Origin: Chara braunii
Taxonomy: Eukaryota; Streptophyta; Charophyceae; Charales; Characeae
Assembly (NCBI GenBank): GCA_003427395.1
Contig: BFEA01000653.1
Span: forward strand, 125,751 to 180,063
Direction of reading: 5' to 3'
Length of the DNA: 54,313 nt
The notes under the pieces are model-generated. The model saw only the letters and a list, made by a program, of their open reading frames with translations. It did no database searches and was not told the origin of the DNA. Positions 1 through 10,800 of the stretch are shown in pieces (position 1 is the first letter of the stretch; each line of letters opens with the position of its first letter). Both the position numbers and the translations under genes were made by a program.

Positions 1-117
1 GGAGTTAATTTGTAGGGGCCGAGGGTCGGGGATCCCGGCCGGGGGGCAGGGGCAGGTGTAATTTGGAGGGGGCGGGGGTCGGGGGTCCCCGGGCCAGGGG
101 GTCCGGGGGTCCTTACT
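1..117. repeat. G-rich imperfect tandem repeat, two units of about 52 bp
   Basis: Two units start with TAATTTG at about 7 and 59 and continue with GGGG-rich blocks (GGTCGGGG, GGCCGGGG, GGGGTCC). Several runs of four or more G on the plus strand could form G-quadruplexes. The tract directly abuts LINE sequence, so it is the edge of another insertion or a satellite cut by the window start. No coding signal is seen. Confidence 0.6.
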
Positions 118-465
118 CATGCCCTGGGGATCGTCGGGTAACAACACTGAGGAAGATGAGCAAATTATTCAACAGTGATGTGAGTTGCAACAACTCTTTG
201 ACTCATATAGACAGTTTTTTCCTCCAGAAAGGTTGTACACATGTATTCATAACTTGTCTAAGTCGAGAATTGATTTGATCCTAGTTTTTAATGATCTAGA
301 GGGAGCGTTATTGGGTGCAACTATATTCTCGTTGAGACTATGGCGAGGCACGAACCACAAAATGTGCGCTGCTTTGTTTTCGTTCCACAAGAAACCGGAT
401 CAAGGAAGGAGTTACTATAAGCTTAATTCCTCGCTTCTATCACAGGTCTGCTTGATAGTTTATAT
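118..465 (+). pseudogene. LINE family A copy A1, C-terminal part of APE endonuclease
   Basis: The frame from 185 encodes LFDSYRQFF, then SKSRIDLILV, then CAALFSFHKKPDQG. SRID-hydrophobic is the conserved strand near the end of APE-type LINE endonucleases. The same peptide recurs in copies A2 (about 14700-14960) and A3 (52835-52990). Here the expected SDH-type catalytic ending is missing or degraded, and stops lie in neighbouring frames. The 5-prime part of the element is absent before about 118. The copy continues at 1647 after an insertion. It is a decayed retrotransposon and not a host gene. Confidence 0.8.
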
Positions 466-777
466 TTAAACCACCAGTACCTTACAGAGCAGTCGTCTGA
501 ACGTTTTTCTTTTTGAGCTACTGAACCTTTTTGTTTTGGTAGGAGGCACCTGGTGGAAAGTAGTGACACAGCGGGCGACCGGTCCTTCGACGTTGGGCAA
601 CCGGTCCTTCTACTTAGAGCGTTTTTTTTTTCCCCTCCCCTTCATCTTTCCTTTTCTTTTTTTCTCTCGCTTTCCTCCGCTCCCCCCCCCCTCCCCTTTT
701 TATGCATGAATGACGGCATTCCTGACAACGTGTAATAGGAGGGAAAAATAATAATAATAAAACAAATATATTTGGTC

Positions 778-1106
778 GTGATAGCTGTTAGGTACATCCT
801 GGACAGTACTAGTGTGAAATGCCCGTAGTCAGGGCTTCCCTGGCATCTGGAAGTGGCTCGGTGCTACATGGACACATAGGAGGAAAAAGACAAAAGAAAA
901 CAAAAAAAGGGAACAGAGATTTGGACGCGCAGCGTGGAAATCGCCCTGCTTTGCTGGCAGGGCACTACAAAAAAAAAAAAAAAAAAGGAAAACAATGGTT
1001 TGCCCGTGATAACGGTCAGATACATCCTGGACAGTACCAGTGTGCGTATCCCGTCAGTCAAAGCCCCCTTGACATCTGGAAGTAGCTCGGTGCTACATGG
1101 ACACAA
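778..1106. repeat. Duplicated ~100-bp block inside the TTAA element
   Basis: Copies lie at about 778-877 and 1007-1106. Shared words include TACATCCTGGACAGTAC, GCATCTGGAAGT or ACATCTGGAAGT, and GCTCGGTGCTACATGGACAC. The copies are roughly 229 bp apart and about 85 percent alike. Read on the minus strand, one copy is open and the other is frameshifted, so coding is doubtful. Confidence 0.7.
948..967. repeat. Dispersed hairpin block X, copy 1
   Basis: CCCTGC-TTTGCTG-GCAGGG forms a short perfect stem. Copies recur at 1303-1322 and 13562-13583. In the minus orientation all three can be read PCQQ/RxRA. Confidence 0.5.
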
Positions 1107-1184
1107 GTAGAAGGAAATCAATAAAAGAAAAAAGAAACAATGGAACAAATGGCGTCACTGCACTACTCTTGAAATGTGGAAAAC

Positions 1185-1223
1185 GAGAGTGAATCTTCCG
1201 CTAGAATATGGAAAGATACACGA
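1185..1223 (-). repeat. Dispersed block Y, copy Y1
   Basis: The core on the plus strand is GAATCTTCCGCTAGAA followed by a GGAAAGATACAC arm. On the minus strand it reads VSFHILAEDSLSF, preceded by STCTKDK. The same extended peptide appears at 29850-29945. See the finding on block Y. Confidence 0.6.
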
Positions 1224-1302
1224 CCAATATTTTTGTCTTTTGTGCATGTCGAGGGTAGTGCAGCGAGGCCCAAAGATTTAGCTGAAAGCGTGGAATACGC
1301 TC

Positions 1303-1322
1303 TGCCTTGCTGGCAGGGCTGA
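1303..1322. repeat. Dispersed hairpin block X, copy 2
   Basis: CTCTGCCTTGCTGGCAGGGC keeps the GCC..GGC pairing of copy 1. It sits about 80 bp from block Y1. Confidence 0.5.
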
Positions 1323-1342
1323 GTCCGTTTTCTTTGGAAACT

Positions 1343-1343
<1 letters not shown>

Positions 1344-1426
<83 letters not shown>

Positions 1427-1448
1427 GGGGGTGCTTTTTTTTTGAGAA

Positions 1449-1487
<39 letters not shown>
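1344..1487. repeat. Poly-T tracts
   Basis: Long T runs (about 1344-1425 and 1451-1487) are interrupted by a G-rich spacer. They probably represent the A-tail of a minus-strand retroposon, and run length in the assembly is unreliable. Lysine- or phenylalanine-only ORFs here are artefacts. Confidence 0.8.
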
Positions 1488-1490
<3 letters not shown>

Positions 1491-1646
1491 GTGTTTTGTC
1501 TTCTCTGGTCGTTCCTTCCCGTTTTCAAAATGGACGACCCCCTTACCTCTGCCGACGCTCTACCTAGCCTTTACCGACCCTGCCCAGGTCTTCCATGAAT
1601 TCAGGAAAGCAATTTTTTTTGCCTGGGCGGGGTACTGGTGGTTTAA

Positions 1647-2843
1647 GATGAATGAAAGTTGTGAAATTCAACCACATACTGACACGTCTCTTTTATTTCA
1701 TCGTTTAATAATTGGCTGTTTTTTTTAGGTAAGAAATGTAATCAGTATTTGAAATTACTAGGCAAAAATAGGTATGCGCATGAAATCGAATTATAGGAAT
1801 AAATTATTCATCGTGAACAAAGTGATCAACAATGTAATTCTTCACAACCAATAGATATCCAAAAAATCAGGGATCCACTTTCAACCTCTGCACTACGACA
1901 TTAGCAAGTTCATTTGATCAGACGTAAGTTCACTAAATATTTGAGATAAGGTCAGATGGATACTTATTGTTTCTCCCTTGCAAAGACAAGGGTTAAAAGA
2001 ACATATATAAAGGGCTTAGTTGATCTTCGGAGGGGTTTGTCTTTTCGACAAGTAGTCTCACGATAGCCTACTATGATTTTTTCAAGGATGCATCTAAAGC
2101 CAATAATATGTTACGGGATTTTTTGGAACTGCTTTCCCAATTGTTATTGCAAAAGCAAAAAAAAAAAATCGATAGACCAATAACAAAAGACAAAATTTGG
2201 ACAACGTTGTTACAAATGGAAAAGGGTAAGACCCCGGGGTAGATGGTCTCCCCAAGGAATTTTGGGAAACCATGTGGCCTACCTTCTAAGATGTTTTACT
2301 GAAATATTATAATCAAATTTAAGAATTGGATCAAATGAGAGAAATACTTGGTCAAGGAGTTCTAACCCTACTTTGTAAGAAAGGAGACAAAGCAAATATA
2401 AGAAATTACATACCTATCACACTCCTGACAGTACTCTACAAGATGTTAGCAAACCCCCTAGCTAATCTTCTTATCCCAATCATGATAGATATTATTCATC
2501 CTTCTTAGATAAGTTTTATAAATGGGAGGAACATTCATGATAATATATTGTTAATTAATGAAATGGTGAAGCTCTCAGGACAAAATAAACAAAGTGCGGC
2601 CTTTATATTTATTGATTTCGAGAAAGCTTATAATCACGTGGACTGGGGTTTTCTGAACTCTTGTCTGAAAAAATGAATTTCCAGTTTAGTATGAGAAGAT
2701 GAGTTTTAATTATCCACTCCAATGCAACCACAAGGAGTCAGGTAAACGAGTTACTGTCGCCTGATATTAGACTTCAGAGATCGGTGCGTCAAGGGGACCC
2801 ATTAACTCCTTTCCTTTTTGTAATCATTATGGAAGCCCTATGA
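1647..2843 (+). pseudogene. LINE family A copy A1, linker and N-terminal reverse transcriptase
   Basis: The copy resumes directly after the TTAA insertion. At about 2210-2280 a broken frame reads TLLQMEKGKTPG and then PRNFG, the pre-RT motif of L1-type elements. At 2380-2660 come NIRNYIPITLLTVLYKMLAN, SFINGRNIHDNILLINE and IFIDFEKAYNHVDWGFLN. These correspond to RT blocks 1, 2 and A, with the first catalytic Asp in FIDFEKAY. Block B follows in broken form (RQGDPLTPFLFVIIMEA near 2785-2840). The copy ends at about 2843, where element C1 begins, before the FADD box. Several stops and frameshifts mean it is inactive. Confidence 0.85.
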
Positions 2844-4800
2844 GTTAGAAAGGCAGATAGAGGACTGTTTGAGACTCTCAGATCCAAGAGGGGTGCACTC
2901 AGACTCGCAGGAGAGGGCCTTGTTACCTTGATGCGCCTGAGGGCCCCGCAATGGCAGCCAAATCGCAGGAGCTTAATCCAAAGGGTAGTCAAATCGTTAA
3001 GCCCAATTCTCCTGATGAACCCCCAGTTTGCAGTAATAACCCCTCCCTTCTCAAGCTTACGCTACTCCCCCATATCCCACGACGTAACTGCAGTTACTCG
3101 TTGCTAAACAACCGCCCTCCGAGCTCCGCAGCAGTCCTTTTCCTTCATAGCATACTAGTAGCGGGTCTCAGAAGATGCCTCTTTTATCGTGGCAGGAGTT
3201 AGCTGTTCCTTTAGCCAATAAGGGCCATGCACCTCTACCCACTGAACTGAGGAAGACTCTCAGTTTGCTCCCCCGCCTGAACGTGAGTAAGCTCAGTGAC
3301 GCATCGAACATACGGCAGTTTGCATAGTCGTACCAGGACAGCAATCCGCAGCAAAAACAACAACTGCCTATACCAGCAATGCACAGAAGCTTCAACAATC
3401 GCGGCATGCACTGCGTGCACAATAATGGGTGTAGTGAATCACAACAGGATTCCTCAATCACTCGCACACAGCAAAGTGTACGACAACCACAACAATGCTC
3501 CGTGCTCAGCAACGTGTTTCGGAAGCGTACCAGAATCAGCATGTTGATTTAACAGCAAGAAAAAAAAAACACAGTAGATGTTGCCCGAGGCTCGTAGGAG
3601 AGAGTTAACAACGATACTTGAGTATACCACAGTCACAACAATTCGTACCCCAACAGCTCCAGAACAACATTAGCATCCAAGCTCTGCACTCCGCAACAAC
3701 TCCACACCACCGCAGTAGCAGGCGGTAACAAGCACCGGATGGGAACGTGATACCTCAGAGGTCGGGCTTACAACAAGGAGTAGGAGCAGCAGCCCATCTG
3801 TAGAGGAGCCTCGGCGGTGGTTGCTATGACAACCACAAGGGACGGAGCATTTGGTGAGGGCGGTTCCGAACACAACATCAACAGTTACCTCACCGAGCGC
3901 GCGATATAAGAATGTCTTCCGTCTCTCGATCCGATGCCGCTGACCGATGCAACAACCAGCTTTGTGACCCGCCCCTAACTACTCCGCGTGGTGAGACAAC
4001 GTGTAATCCGGCCAACAAGCAAGTCTATTCTTGTACGGCGGGTTGTGCAGGTGCACAACTGGTCCGGTCCAGTTCCACTTGGCGAGCTAGGCACTACGTT
4101 GGCCAGCAGAAAGACTTCTACTAAGCCTGCAACTCGTTCATCCCGTCACTCAATCAGGACAACGACTACATTTCCATNAATAGGTAAATACGCATGCTAG
4201 AGAAAGAACACCGCCGATTCTCTGCTGGACTTGCCATCCCGCCGCTAGTCTCACACTGTTGCTACTGGCTGAACGGGCAACGTCTGTCTGACAGGTGGGC
4301 TTCCGATACAATCGTTTGCCTAGTTCCCCTTTTGCTCCAGGAGTTTAGTCACTCTGGTGAACATATGACCCTCCCGGCTTGGCTCACTCGGCCCTGTATG
4401 ATAGGCAGGGCAGCGTTGCAGCCCGCTAGCGGCTTCTGGGCCCTATTGCTCGTCTTCTCACTCCTCTGCACACCGAACCACAGGTAAGCCTCAATTCTAC
4501 GGCCGTGCTCACTCCGCCTCCTTTGTTCGACCAAGCAAAATCAGATTGAGTCTTCCGCTGGAGTGCTCTGGTTTACGGGCATGCCCACAACCCGTACGGC
4601 TCACTTCGCACTACTCTTCCCCGCCCTTCCTTGCAGTCGTCGGTCCCCTCAACGCACTAAGCCAGCGAACCACCCCGACAACCATCCATCATCTTCGGCA
4701 GGCAACACAGACATCCCGAGTCCGAGCTTCCCCTTACCAGATGAGTCTTCGCCTGTGCTGCCAACCTCAAGTCCCACCCTTTGCTAGAATGAGTAACGCC

Positions 4801-4830
4801 GAATGAATCTTCCCTTAGAACTTGTTAGAT
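4801..4830 (-). repeat. Dispersed block Y, copy Y3 (degenerate)
   Basis: GAATGAATCTTCCCTTAGAAC lies inside C1; the minus strand reads VLREDSFG. Weaker relatives lie at 4545-4570 and 4921-4950, and the 4545 copy carries a stop just after the core. Confidence 0.4.
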
Positions 4831-5108
4831 GCTCGAAGAGCATTTGTCAGATGTTCAAATTGCTGCGCACCTGCCCCTGCGCAACCTCAATCAGGCGCAC
4901 TAACCTTCGATAGTTGGCCGAAGATGAATCTCCCCCTAACAATCGAAAAGGTTCATTCCTCCTTTCTTCGCTGCCTCCGGCTATAGCTGCGCAACTTCTT
5001 CTTCCACTAACTCTCCTCTCACTAACCCAACCATCAATCTAATACTGCCCACGGGGTCGCTCTCATCTAACACGTGCAACAATAAAATAAAATAAAATAA
5101 AAAAAGGC

Positions 5109-5147
5109 GAACGAATCTTCCGCTAGAACGCGGAAAGATACATCATC
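5109..5147 (-). repeat. Dispersed block Y, copy Y5 (best hairpin form)
   Basis: CTTCCGC-TAGAAC-GCGGAAAG forms a clean stem. The minus strand reads DDVSFRVLAEDSFAF. It is almost identical to Y7 at 9479-9520 in element C2. Confidence 0.65.
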
Positions 5148-5273
5148 GTTTTCTGAGCGTCCCCATTTCGCGCAGCCCTTAGCACCTATCCCGGGAAAAT
5201 CACTAACCTACTGACAAAACTAGTATTGCCATCATGCTCGCAACACCCCGAAACCCCAATATACCACTTTGTT

Positions 5274-5299
5274 CACTCGATTTCATCAAGAAACGAGTG
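5274..5299. other. Hairpin Z1 in element C1
   Basis: CACTCG-A-TTTC pairs with GAAACGAGTG (10 bp, one bulged A, loop ATCAA). It occupies the same place in its module as Z2-Z5. Confidence 0.55.
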
Positions 5300-5455
5300 A
5301 AAACTTTGTTATACACACCCGCCATATCTGACCGTCCCGATGCCCCGCGCACTCTACTTCTTGCTAACCTCTCTATCTACTGACTTTTCACCAATTCTAA
5401 TCTCGGATTCGGGATCGCCACCCCCGAAAATCCCTACTCCAGTTCTCCTCCCGCC

Positions 5456-5473
5456 CGGTTCCACAGAGAATCG
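5456..5473. other. Hairpin Z2 in element C1
   Basis: CGGTTC pairs with GAATCG across the loop CACAGA, with one G-U pair. It follows a CCCCCGAAAATCCC motif that also precedes Z5. Confidence 0.5.
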
Positions 5474-7066
5474 AGGGAGTGATTCCTCGTCTTTCCCGCC
5501 ATCCGCCTCTCATCCGTACACCTCCGCGCAACCTTTCACCATCGTGGCGCCCAAACTAGTGCTCTATTGCCCATTCCGATGCCGCCAATCAACTCGCGAC
5601 GCCCAAAACCCCCCGTTTAGGGTCTTACTTCATCGAAAACGGCCAAGAAATGGCCGAGATACATCAACTTCTACCCCCTCTCACTTTTGTCCCCGCCATA
5701 GCTCGCTCCCCTTTCCCTGCATGCATCTCGCGCGGTAAGCTGTCCAGATTCAGTCCCCTTCTCACTGCGCCCCTACACTCTTTTCCTTCGCTTCCCCGGT
5801 GGTGTTTAGCGCAGCTCGATCTCCCCCACCGTCTCAAACATCGTGGGGGAGACCTTTGTGGAACCGGCTATCGGACAATTCGATCAGTCGTTCGCCCCCA
5901 CAGTCCGTCGTTCCCCTCGGCCTGTCTGCCCAGCGCCCACCCACTGTTGCTATCTCACGTATCCGCTCTGCCCGCACCCGGCATCGCTTTGCGACCGGGC
6001 TCATTTGCCCGGCCAGCCCCTCCGCCCGCTCGCCAGTTGCTAGTGCAGCGCCCGTCTGTTTCCTTTCTACCCCGAGTGCTACAAGGTTCGACCTCTCCCT
6101 CACTGACTGCCTTCCTTTTGACCGCTTCGCCTGCTGCTAGTGCCCGCTGCCCCCCCTCCGCTGCCTTAGCGCCCGTCATCCTGAGGAAGCCCCGGAGGGG
6201 ACCAGACAATGGTCTGCCCGATAGTGCTCGCTAGTGATAACTGCAACCCATAGCACACCCGCTACGCTGGGACAGGCCAAAAAGCCTCCACCTGTGTACG
6301 CCGGCCCAAGGGGAACCCCTCTCCACCCTGGATCCACATGCGCCTGTTGCCGCGGGCACCACCAACAGAACTCGACGCGGGCGAAACCCAAGAGACAGAG
6401 GGCAGTAGCCTTCACAGCCCACAACCTGAACGCAGCGGAACCTCAACCCAACACGATCCGTCACGGTGTGCAGCATACCCAGACCACAGCATGGGGGACA
6501 GCGACCTTCTGGCGTAGCCCCTCAAGCCCCTGTCGGGGCCTAATACACAGCCCGCTGGTCTCAGTGGGCGTGCCCAACTCACCCCTGCAACACATAACCG
6601 ATAGTCGGCCAAATACCCACAACGGCCTCTGCCATGCGGACTTCTTTTCCGCCTCGGGGGCTGATTTTCCACCGGCCCGTACTCATGTTGAACTCCCTGG
6701 CCTGCGCTTCAAAAATAGATTTTTGCTCCACACCCGTAAGTCCACTGCAAGGAGGCGCGCGCCCAACGTCCTTGACCGCCGTGACGACCATTGAGCCTGG
6801 CGTCACATCCGGACTAAAAAAAAAAAATAAAAAAAAATCCCGACGCCTTCAAAAAAATTACTGCAGCAATAACTTTAACATCAAATATAAATAAGCGTGG
6901 CGCGTCCCGCTGGCCCGTGGCGCCTCATACGCTCAGGTAGGGCATAGCTGCACCTCGCCATCAATACCCCGCGCGTGCCACTTACCCTGACGAGGACCTA
7001 TGCTTCGTCTCGTGCGCACGCCGTCGAGCGGGCGAGGCTGCACTTGCGTGACTGGCAGGAAACACG

Positions 7067-7096
7067 CCAAATACCCTTGTAAGGAAGGGTATTTGG
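7067..7096. other. Closing hairpin W1 of element C1
   Basis: CCAAATACCCTT (7067-7078) pairs perfectly over 12 bp with AAGGGTATTTGG (7085-7096), loop GTAAGG. W2 at 11678-11703 has the same core with paired substitutions at the outer positions. Conserved bases CAGCGA follow in both. Confidence 0.7.
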
Positions 7097-7104
7097 TACG
7101 TCAG

Positions 7105-7300
7105 CGACCAAGCCCCCCAAACTTATGGAACATGTCTGGTTCCTGAAAAAGTCATTCACAGTCAGCCCTCACAAATCAAAGCAACAAGACCACCCAAACT
7201 TATGGGAACCTGTATGGTCCTTCAGGCAGTCCAAAATAAACATAGCACTGGGCCCTCCAAACCTATGGAGACTCTCCCAACCCCTGGTTGACACAGTCAA
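7105..7300. repeat. Three imperfect tandem units of about 65-75 bp
   Basis: CCCCAAACTTATGG, CACCCAAACTTATGG and CCTCCAAACCTATGG recur at about 7113, 7188 and 7251. Each is followed by a TGGTYCYT-like or pyrimidine stretch. The function is unknown. Confidence 0.55.
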
Positions 7301-7682
7301 ACTCAAGCAAAACAACCTTTTTCCCATCCTTCCCCCAGATGCAACCCACAATCTGCTTTCAGACAAACGATGAAACTGAAACTGACATTGTACATACATC
7401 CTTTTATTTAGTCTGGCTTGTATCCTAAAAGGCAAACTGAAAGTCAAAGTAGGAGTGCATACAGTATACTCAATCAAAACATAGCAAGAGATGCAGATAA
7501 GGATTATAACTCGGTTTATAGAAGGGAAGCAATGGTTACCTCTTAGTTCCCTGCCTCCAGATCTCCTCCCGAGTTCCGGCAGAGCTCCCGCAATCGGTGG
7601 GCTGACTCCCCACAGAGTCTTACTGTGGTTCTACGGGTTGCAATCCCGCCTGCTGCCTTCCTCTCAGAACAGGATTAAACTT
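7301..7682. other. No recognisable feature
   Basis: Unique-looking sequence between elements C1 and C2. No RNA gene, domain-bearing ORF or repeat was recognised. Confidence 0.5.
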
Positions 7683-9228
7683 AGACTTAGAAAGGCAGAA
7701 TATGGGGTCTGAGAAAGGGACTGACTCAACTCCCAGGAGAGGGCCTTGGTATCTTCATGCGCCTGAGGGCCCCGCAATGGTAGCCAAACGTGCAGCAGCC
7801 TGGTCAACTATGGTTAAATCGTTTATTGTTGACTCCTTGGCAGCTCCCCAAGATCACCTCAGCATCCCTTTTCAATAACCCGAGTCCCTCCACGGTCATT
7901 CCTTTGCCTCTCCGCTAATCCGTTCGGCGGGATGGTCGTGCCTCAGCCAGTAGGTAAGCATGCAATCATGTTGCCCCCCTCAATGCTACCTCAGACAACA
8001 ATACGAGCAGCACACCTGCTAACCGGTAGTTCAGCAGTCTCCGCATCTGTTTGTTCCGCCTGCGCAGCAGACTAAGCAGCGCGTTGACAAGACCGTACCT
8101 CAGCAGATCATGGTTTCAAACCCCAGTACTACTGTGCATCGAACAATACCGGTCATAGCGAAAACACCGCGGTAATTCATGGTGCCCCAATAATGCTCAG
8201 TCAACAAGAACCAATGAATTCTTGAATGACGACGCACAACAAGTTGCAGTAGTCTGTGCACAGTTAAATGAACCAGCAACAACAAACTGTGCACTGTGGA
8301 GCGAACCAATAGCAGCAATCTCAGCAACACGGTTTGAGCATACCACTCAATCTTGCTCCGTCCGCAGTGCTTCGTGGTTCGAACCGTATCGGGCCACGAC
8401 TCAAGGCATAAGCAGCAGATCAGAGATTCCCTCTTCTTCTTACTAACTGCGTGGCTAACTGGCTGTTCAGCAGGCGGACCGCGCTCAAACACCAGTTGTA
8501 TCTTCCTTACCAAGCCTCGGTCGACGCCCCCTCTTCCAGGCTGAACTCACACGACTTTACTCAGCCGGTTGAGCGTCGCACCTGCCTGCCTGCAGCCTCA
8601 CTGTTCCGCCCTTCTGTCATCCCACCCTTAGGCATAGTTTGGCACTATAGTTAGAGGTTCGATTCGGGCTTTCAAGGTACGTACTTACTCCTTTCCTCCT
8701 CTCCTCGCAAATGTACCAGCCGATCATATGGTCAAGAAGGGTAATCAGCCCAGAGGTAGAGAGCTGACTACAAAGCAACGAACACGATCATGACGAGGTA
8801 AGTACTCCCGACTTCAGCTGCCAACCCTTCGTTACCCCGGAATACTCATATCGTGGTCACTGCTGGATTCAAACTTACATCATCTATTCACCAGTCTCAC
8901 GTGTGCATCAGCTGGGCCGCCTGCCAATGTTCACATATACAGGAAAGAAGCTTCCACGAAACCATAGGGAGATACGTCGCAGGGAACAGATGCTCTATGA
9001 AGGAACCCTGGCGTGAGTATAGATTGCGGATCTGTCTGCCGCAGGCGTCACTGTGCGCACATACCTGCGGGAAGTAGAGAGAGGCTACCTTCACCGACAT
9101 GTTGAGCAGCGCACCGGCTGTCCTCATGCAGTTTCCATCGACAGAACGAGGCTCACCCCGGCCAACAGGTAAGTCGCCGACCCCGTGGCTATCCTTACAC
9201 AGCTTCCATCAATAGAATGAGCATAACT

Positions 9229-9269
9229 CGAAAGAATCTTCCGCTAAGATGCGGATAGATGCGTCCTCA
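9229..9269 (-). repeat. Dispersed block Y, copy Y6
   Basis: GAATCTTCCGCTAAGATGCGGATAG keeps the TCCGC/GCGGA stem. The minus strand reads ASIRILAEDSFELC. Confidence 0.55.
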
Positions 9270-9478
9270 CTTCAAAAACTTTCCTCCCTCTCTCGCGCGT
9301 GCGCGAGCGTGCATCTACTCGTCGACAGGTATCCCCATGATGATTGCACAGGGAAACACCACCGGCACGATCGACGCGCATCACGGCCACTATGATGCAC
9401 GGGGCCGAAATCCAGGTGACGATGATTGACTGTGCACTATTACTGGGTTCCGCCCCGCTGTCCATCCAAAGAGCAAAG

Positions 9479-9520
9479 TGAGAATGAACCTTCCGCTAGA
9501 ACGCGGAAAGATACATCACC
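9479..9520 (-). repeat. Dispersed block Y, copy Y7
   Basis: CTTCCGCTAGAACGCGGAAAG is identical to Y5. The minus strand reads GDVSFRVLAEGSFSLCSLD. On the plus strand the same bases start an ORF reading MRMNLPLERGKIHH, which shows how easily several frames stay open. Confidence 0.6.
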
Positions 9521-9645
9521 AACTTAGGCCTTTCTTCTCCCGGGTACAGTTACCACTGCTTGCAGCATCTATTCACTTAGCTCGCGATTTGGCCCCGCCA
9601 TTGGTTTCGCCATGGCCAGAAACGCTTTTCCCGCCTCTTTCATTG

Positions 9646-9666
9646 ACCGACTTCATCAAGGATCGG
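9646..9666. other. Hairpin Z3 in element C2
   Basis: CCGA-C-TTC pairs with GGATCGG with one bulge and one G-U pair. It matches the Z1 position (shared TTCATCAAG loop). Confidence 0.45.
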
Positions 9667-9812
9667 CCGTGCTATACGTCTTCCATCTCGACCTTCCGAT
9701 ATCTCTGCGCAGTTTATATTTTTCCTGGCTCTGATTCTACTAATTCCCTCCTAAAACTAACCACAAATTCGCATTCGCCCAGGGTTAAAACCCCTACCTA
9801 CTATTTTAAGTC

Positions 9813-9836
9813 GCTCGATTCTACTAAGGATTGAGC
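9813..9836. other. Hairpin Z4 in element C2
   Basis: GCTCGATTC pairs with GGATTGAGC over 9 bp with two G-U pairs, loop TACTAA. Confidence 0.5.
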
Positions 9837-10001
9837 AACTATATACTTCTCAACCTACTATCGTCATCTTCCCCTTCGTCTCCGCCATCTCTGCGCAATG
9901 TTTTTCTCGAGTAACTGCTATTTCTCTAACTTCCTACTAATTCTGAGTTCGGAAACGGAGTCGCCTGCCCCGAAAACCCCCATCTTCGTTCTTTACTCGG
10001 C

Positions 10002-10019
10002 CGATTCTGCAAAGAATCG
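10002..10019. other. Hairpin Z5 in element C2
   Basis: CGATTC pairs perfectly with GAATCG, loop TGCAAA. Its module starts with ATCTCTGCGCAA (9888), as does the preceding module at 9699 (ATCTCTGCGCAG). Confidence 0.5.
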
Positions 10020-10554
10020 CTCGAGTTGTCCATCTCCCACTACGTCATGCTCGTTCACATCGCCTTCGCCACCTTTGTTTTCTTTATTACCGGATGTACC
10101 CGGTGCGAAATCGTACCTAGGTCCATCCCTCTTTATCTCCCCTCTCGTTACTGCGTCCGGCCGCCCGTCCGCTCCTTCCATACGTTCGTGGCCTCACTTT
10201 CCCATCGACCATTCACCCCTTCCGTGCATGCACCCAGCTTGGTTCCCCGTCCAGGTCCATTCACCCGTTTTTGCTACCCCGTCGGTCTCGTTCTCTCTTC
10301 TCACATTCTGCCCTTCCTCTCAGCACTCACCTTGGCTCCGCAACTACCCCCTCGCTTCTCCTCTCTTCACCGCCTCAGCGCTCGATGCCCGCTGTCCCGC
10401 TACTCCACTTCAGCGCCCGTCGCCCGCTTGCGCAATTGCCCTGTCCGCTGCTGCTGCCTCAGCCCCCGTTACTCGCTACCTTGCTGCTCTCAGTTCAGAG
10501 CTCTCTTTTTGCTCTGCCCGCTGTCGAGAGATATGCCGATGGGCCCCCCCCTCG

Positions 10555-10800
10555 ATCGACATTGAGCAAAGACTACAGATGCTCATAGCGGGAGGGGACC
10601 GGAGGGGAAGCACGGTGGCTAGCCCATGGAAGAAGCTCGGTCCTGATGCTACCGGCTAGCCCTCGGCCTCACCCACCCACTACAGCAGATATCGCCTCTC
10701 CTGGTGGGTGCAGCTCAAGCATGTCCCCTTGTTGGAGGCTTGAGCACGGACGTAGCTGCCTCTGGGTTCCCCGTAATACCATAAAAGAGCCACCTCAACG
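10555..10800 (+). repeat. SINE-alpha body fragment without tRNA head
   Basis: It shares ATTGAGCA, GGAGGGGACC, AGCCCATGGAAG, TCCTGATGCTACYGGCT and a GGTGGGTGCAGCTC-like stretch with the SINE-alpha bodies at 21218-21396 and 51290-51475. The tRNA-related 5-prime part is missing. Confidence 0.65.

Larger units (their letters stand above)
470..1642. mobile_element. TTAA-flanked inverted-repeat element (non-autonomous, piggyBac-like target)
   Basis: The ends are the perfect 12-bp inverted repeat ACCACCAGTACC (470-481) and GGTACTGGTGGT (1631-1642). They are flanked by TTAA at 466-469 and 1643-1646. Uninterrupted LINE copies A2 and A3 read straight through this point (TTTATATTCATGATGAATG-like), so the insertion is certain. 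A TTAA duplication is the hallmark of the piggyBac superfamily, although the terminal bases are not the usual CCY. No transposase is encoded. The inside holds poly-T tracts, a duplicated 100-bp block and the dispersed X and Y blocks. Confidence 0.75.
2844..7104. mobile_element. Element C, copy C1 (non-coding, hairpin-bearing, ~4.2 kb)
   Basis: A second diverged copy (C2) lies at 7683-11725. Both start near TTAGAAAGGCAG and share a very similar block at 2907-2960 and 7730-7783 (core CGCCTGAGGGCCCCGCAATGG). Both contain block Y copies, repeated hairpin modules and a closing hairpin (7067-7096 here). C1 has a long pyrimidine-rich section (5340-6230) whose serine/proline ORFs look compositional. 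There are several GGTAAGT-like words and one ambiguous base (4177). No transposase, RT or Rep-like motif is visible in any frame. It could be a non-autonomous element, or an old duplicated non-coding locus. Confidence 0.5.

Noticed and set aside
1163-1528. Poly-lysine ORF on the minus strand
   Set aside because: Translation of a long T/A homopolymer; only its last part (block Y1) is shared elsewhere.
5650-6234. 194-codon open frame in element C1
   Set aside because: Overlaps other equally open frames, low-complexity composition, no domain, and the alignable part of C2 has a different frame layout.
9898-10659. 253-codon open frame in element C2, with a partial in-frame counterpart at 5340-5738
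   Set aside because: Ser/Pro-rich from pyrimidine-rich DNA. In an indel-free alignment of about 30 codons between C1 and C2, differences were spread about 9, 9 and 11 over codon positions, so no protein selection is visible.
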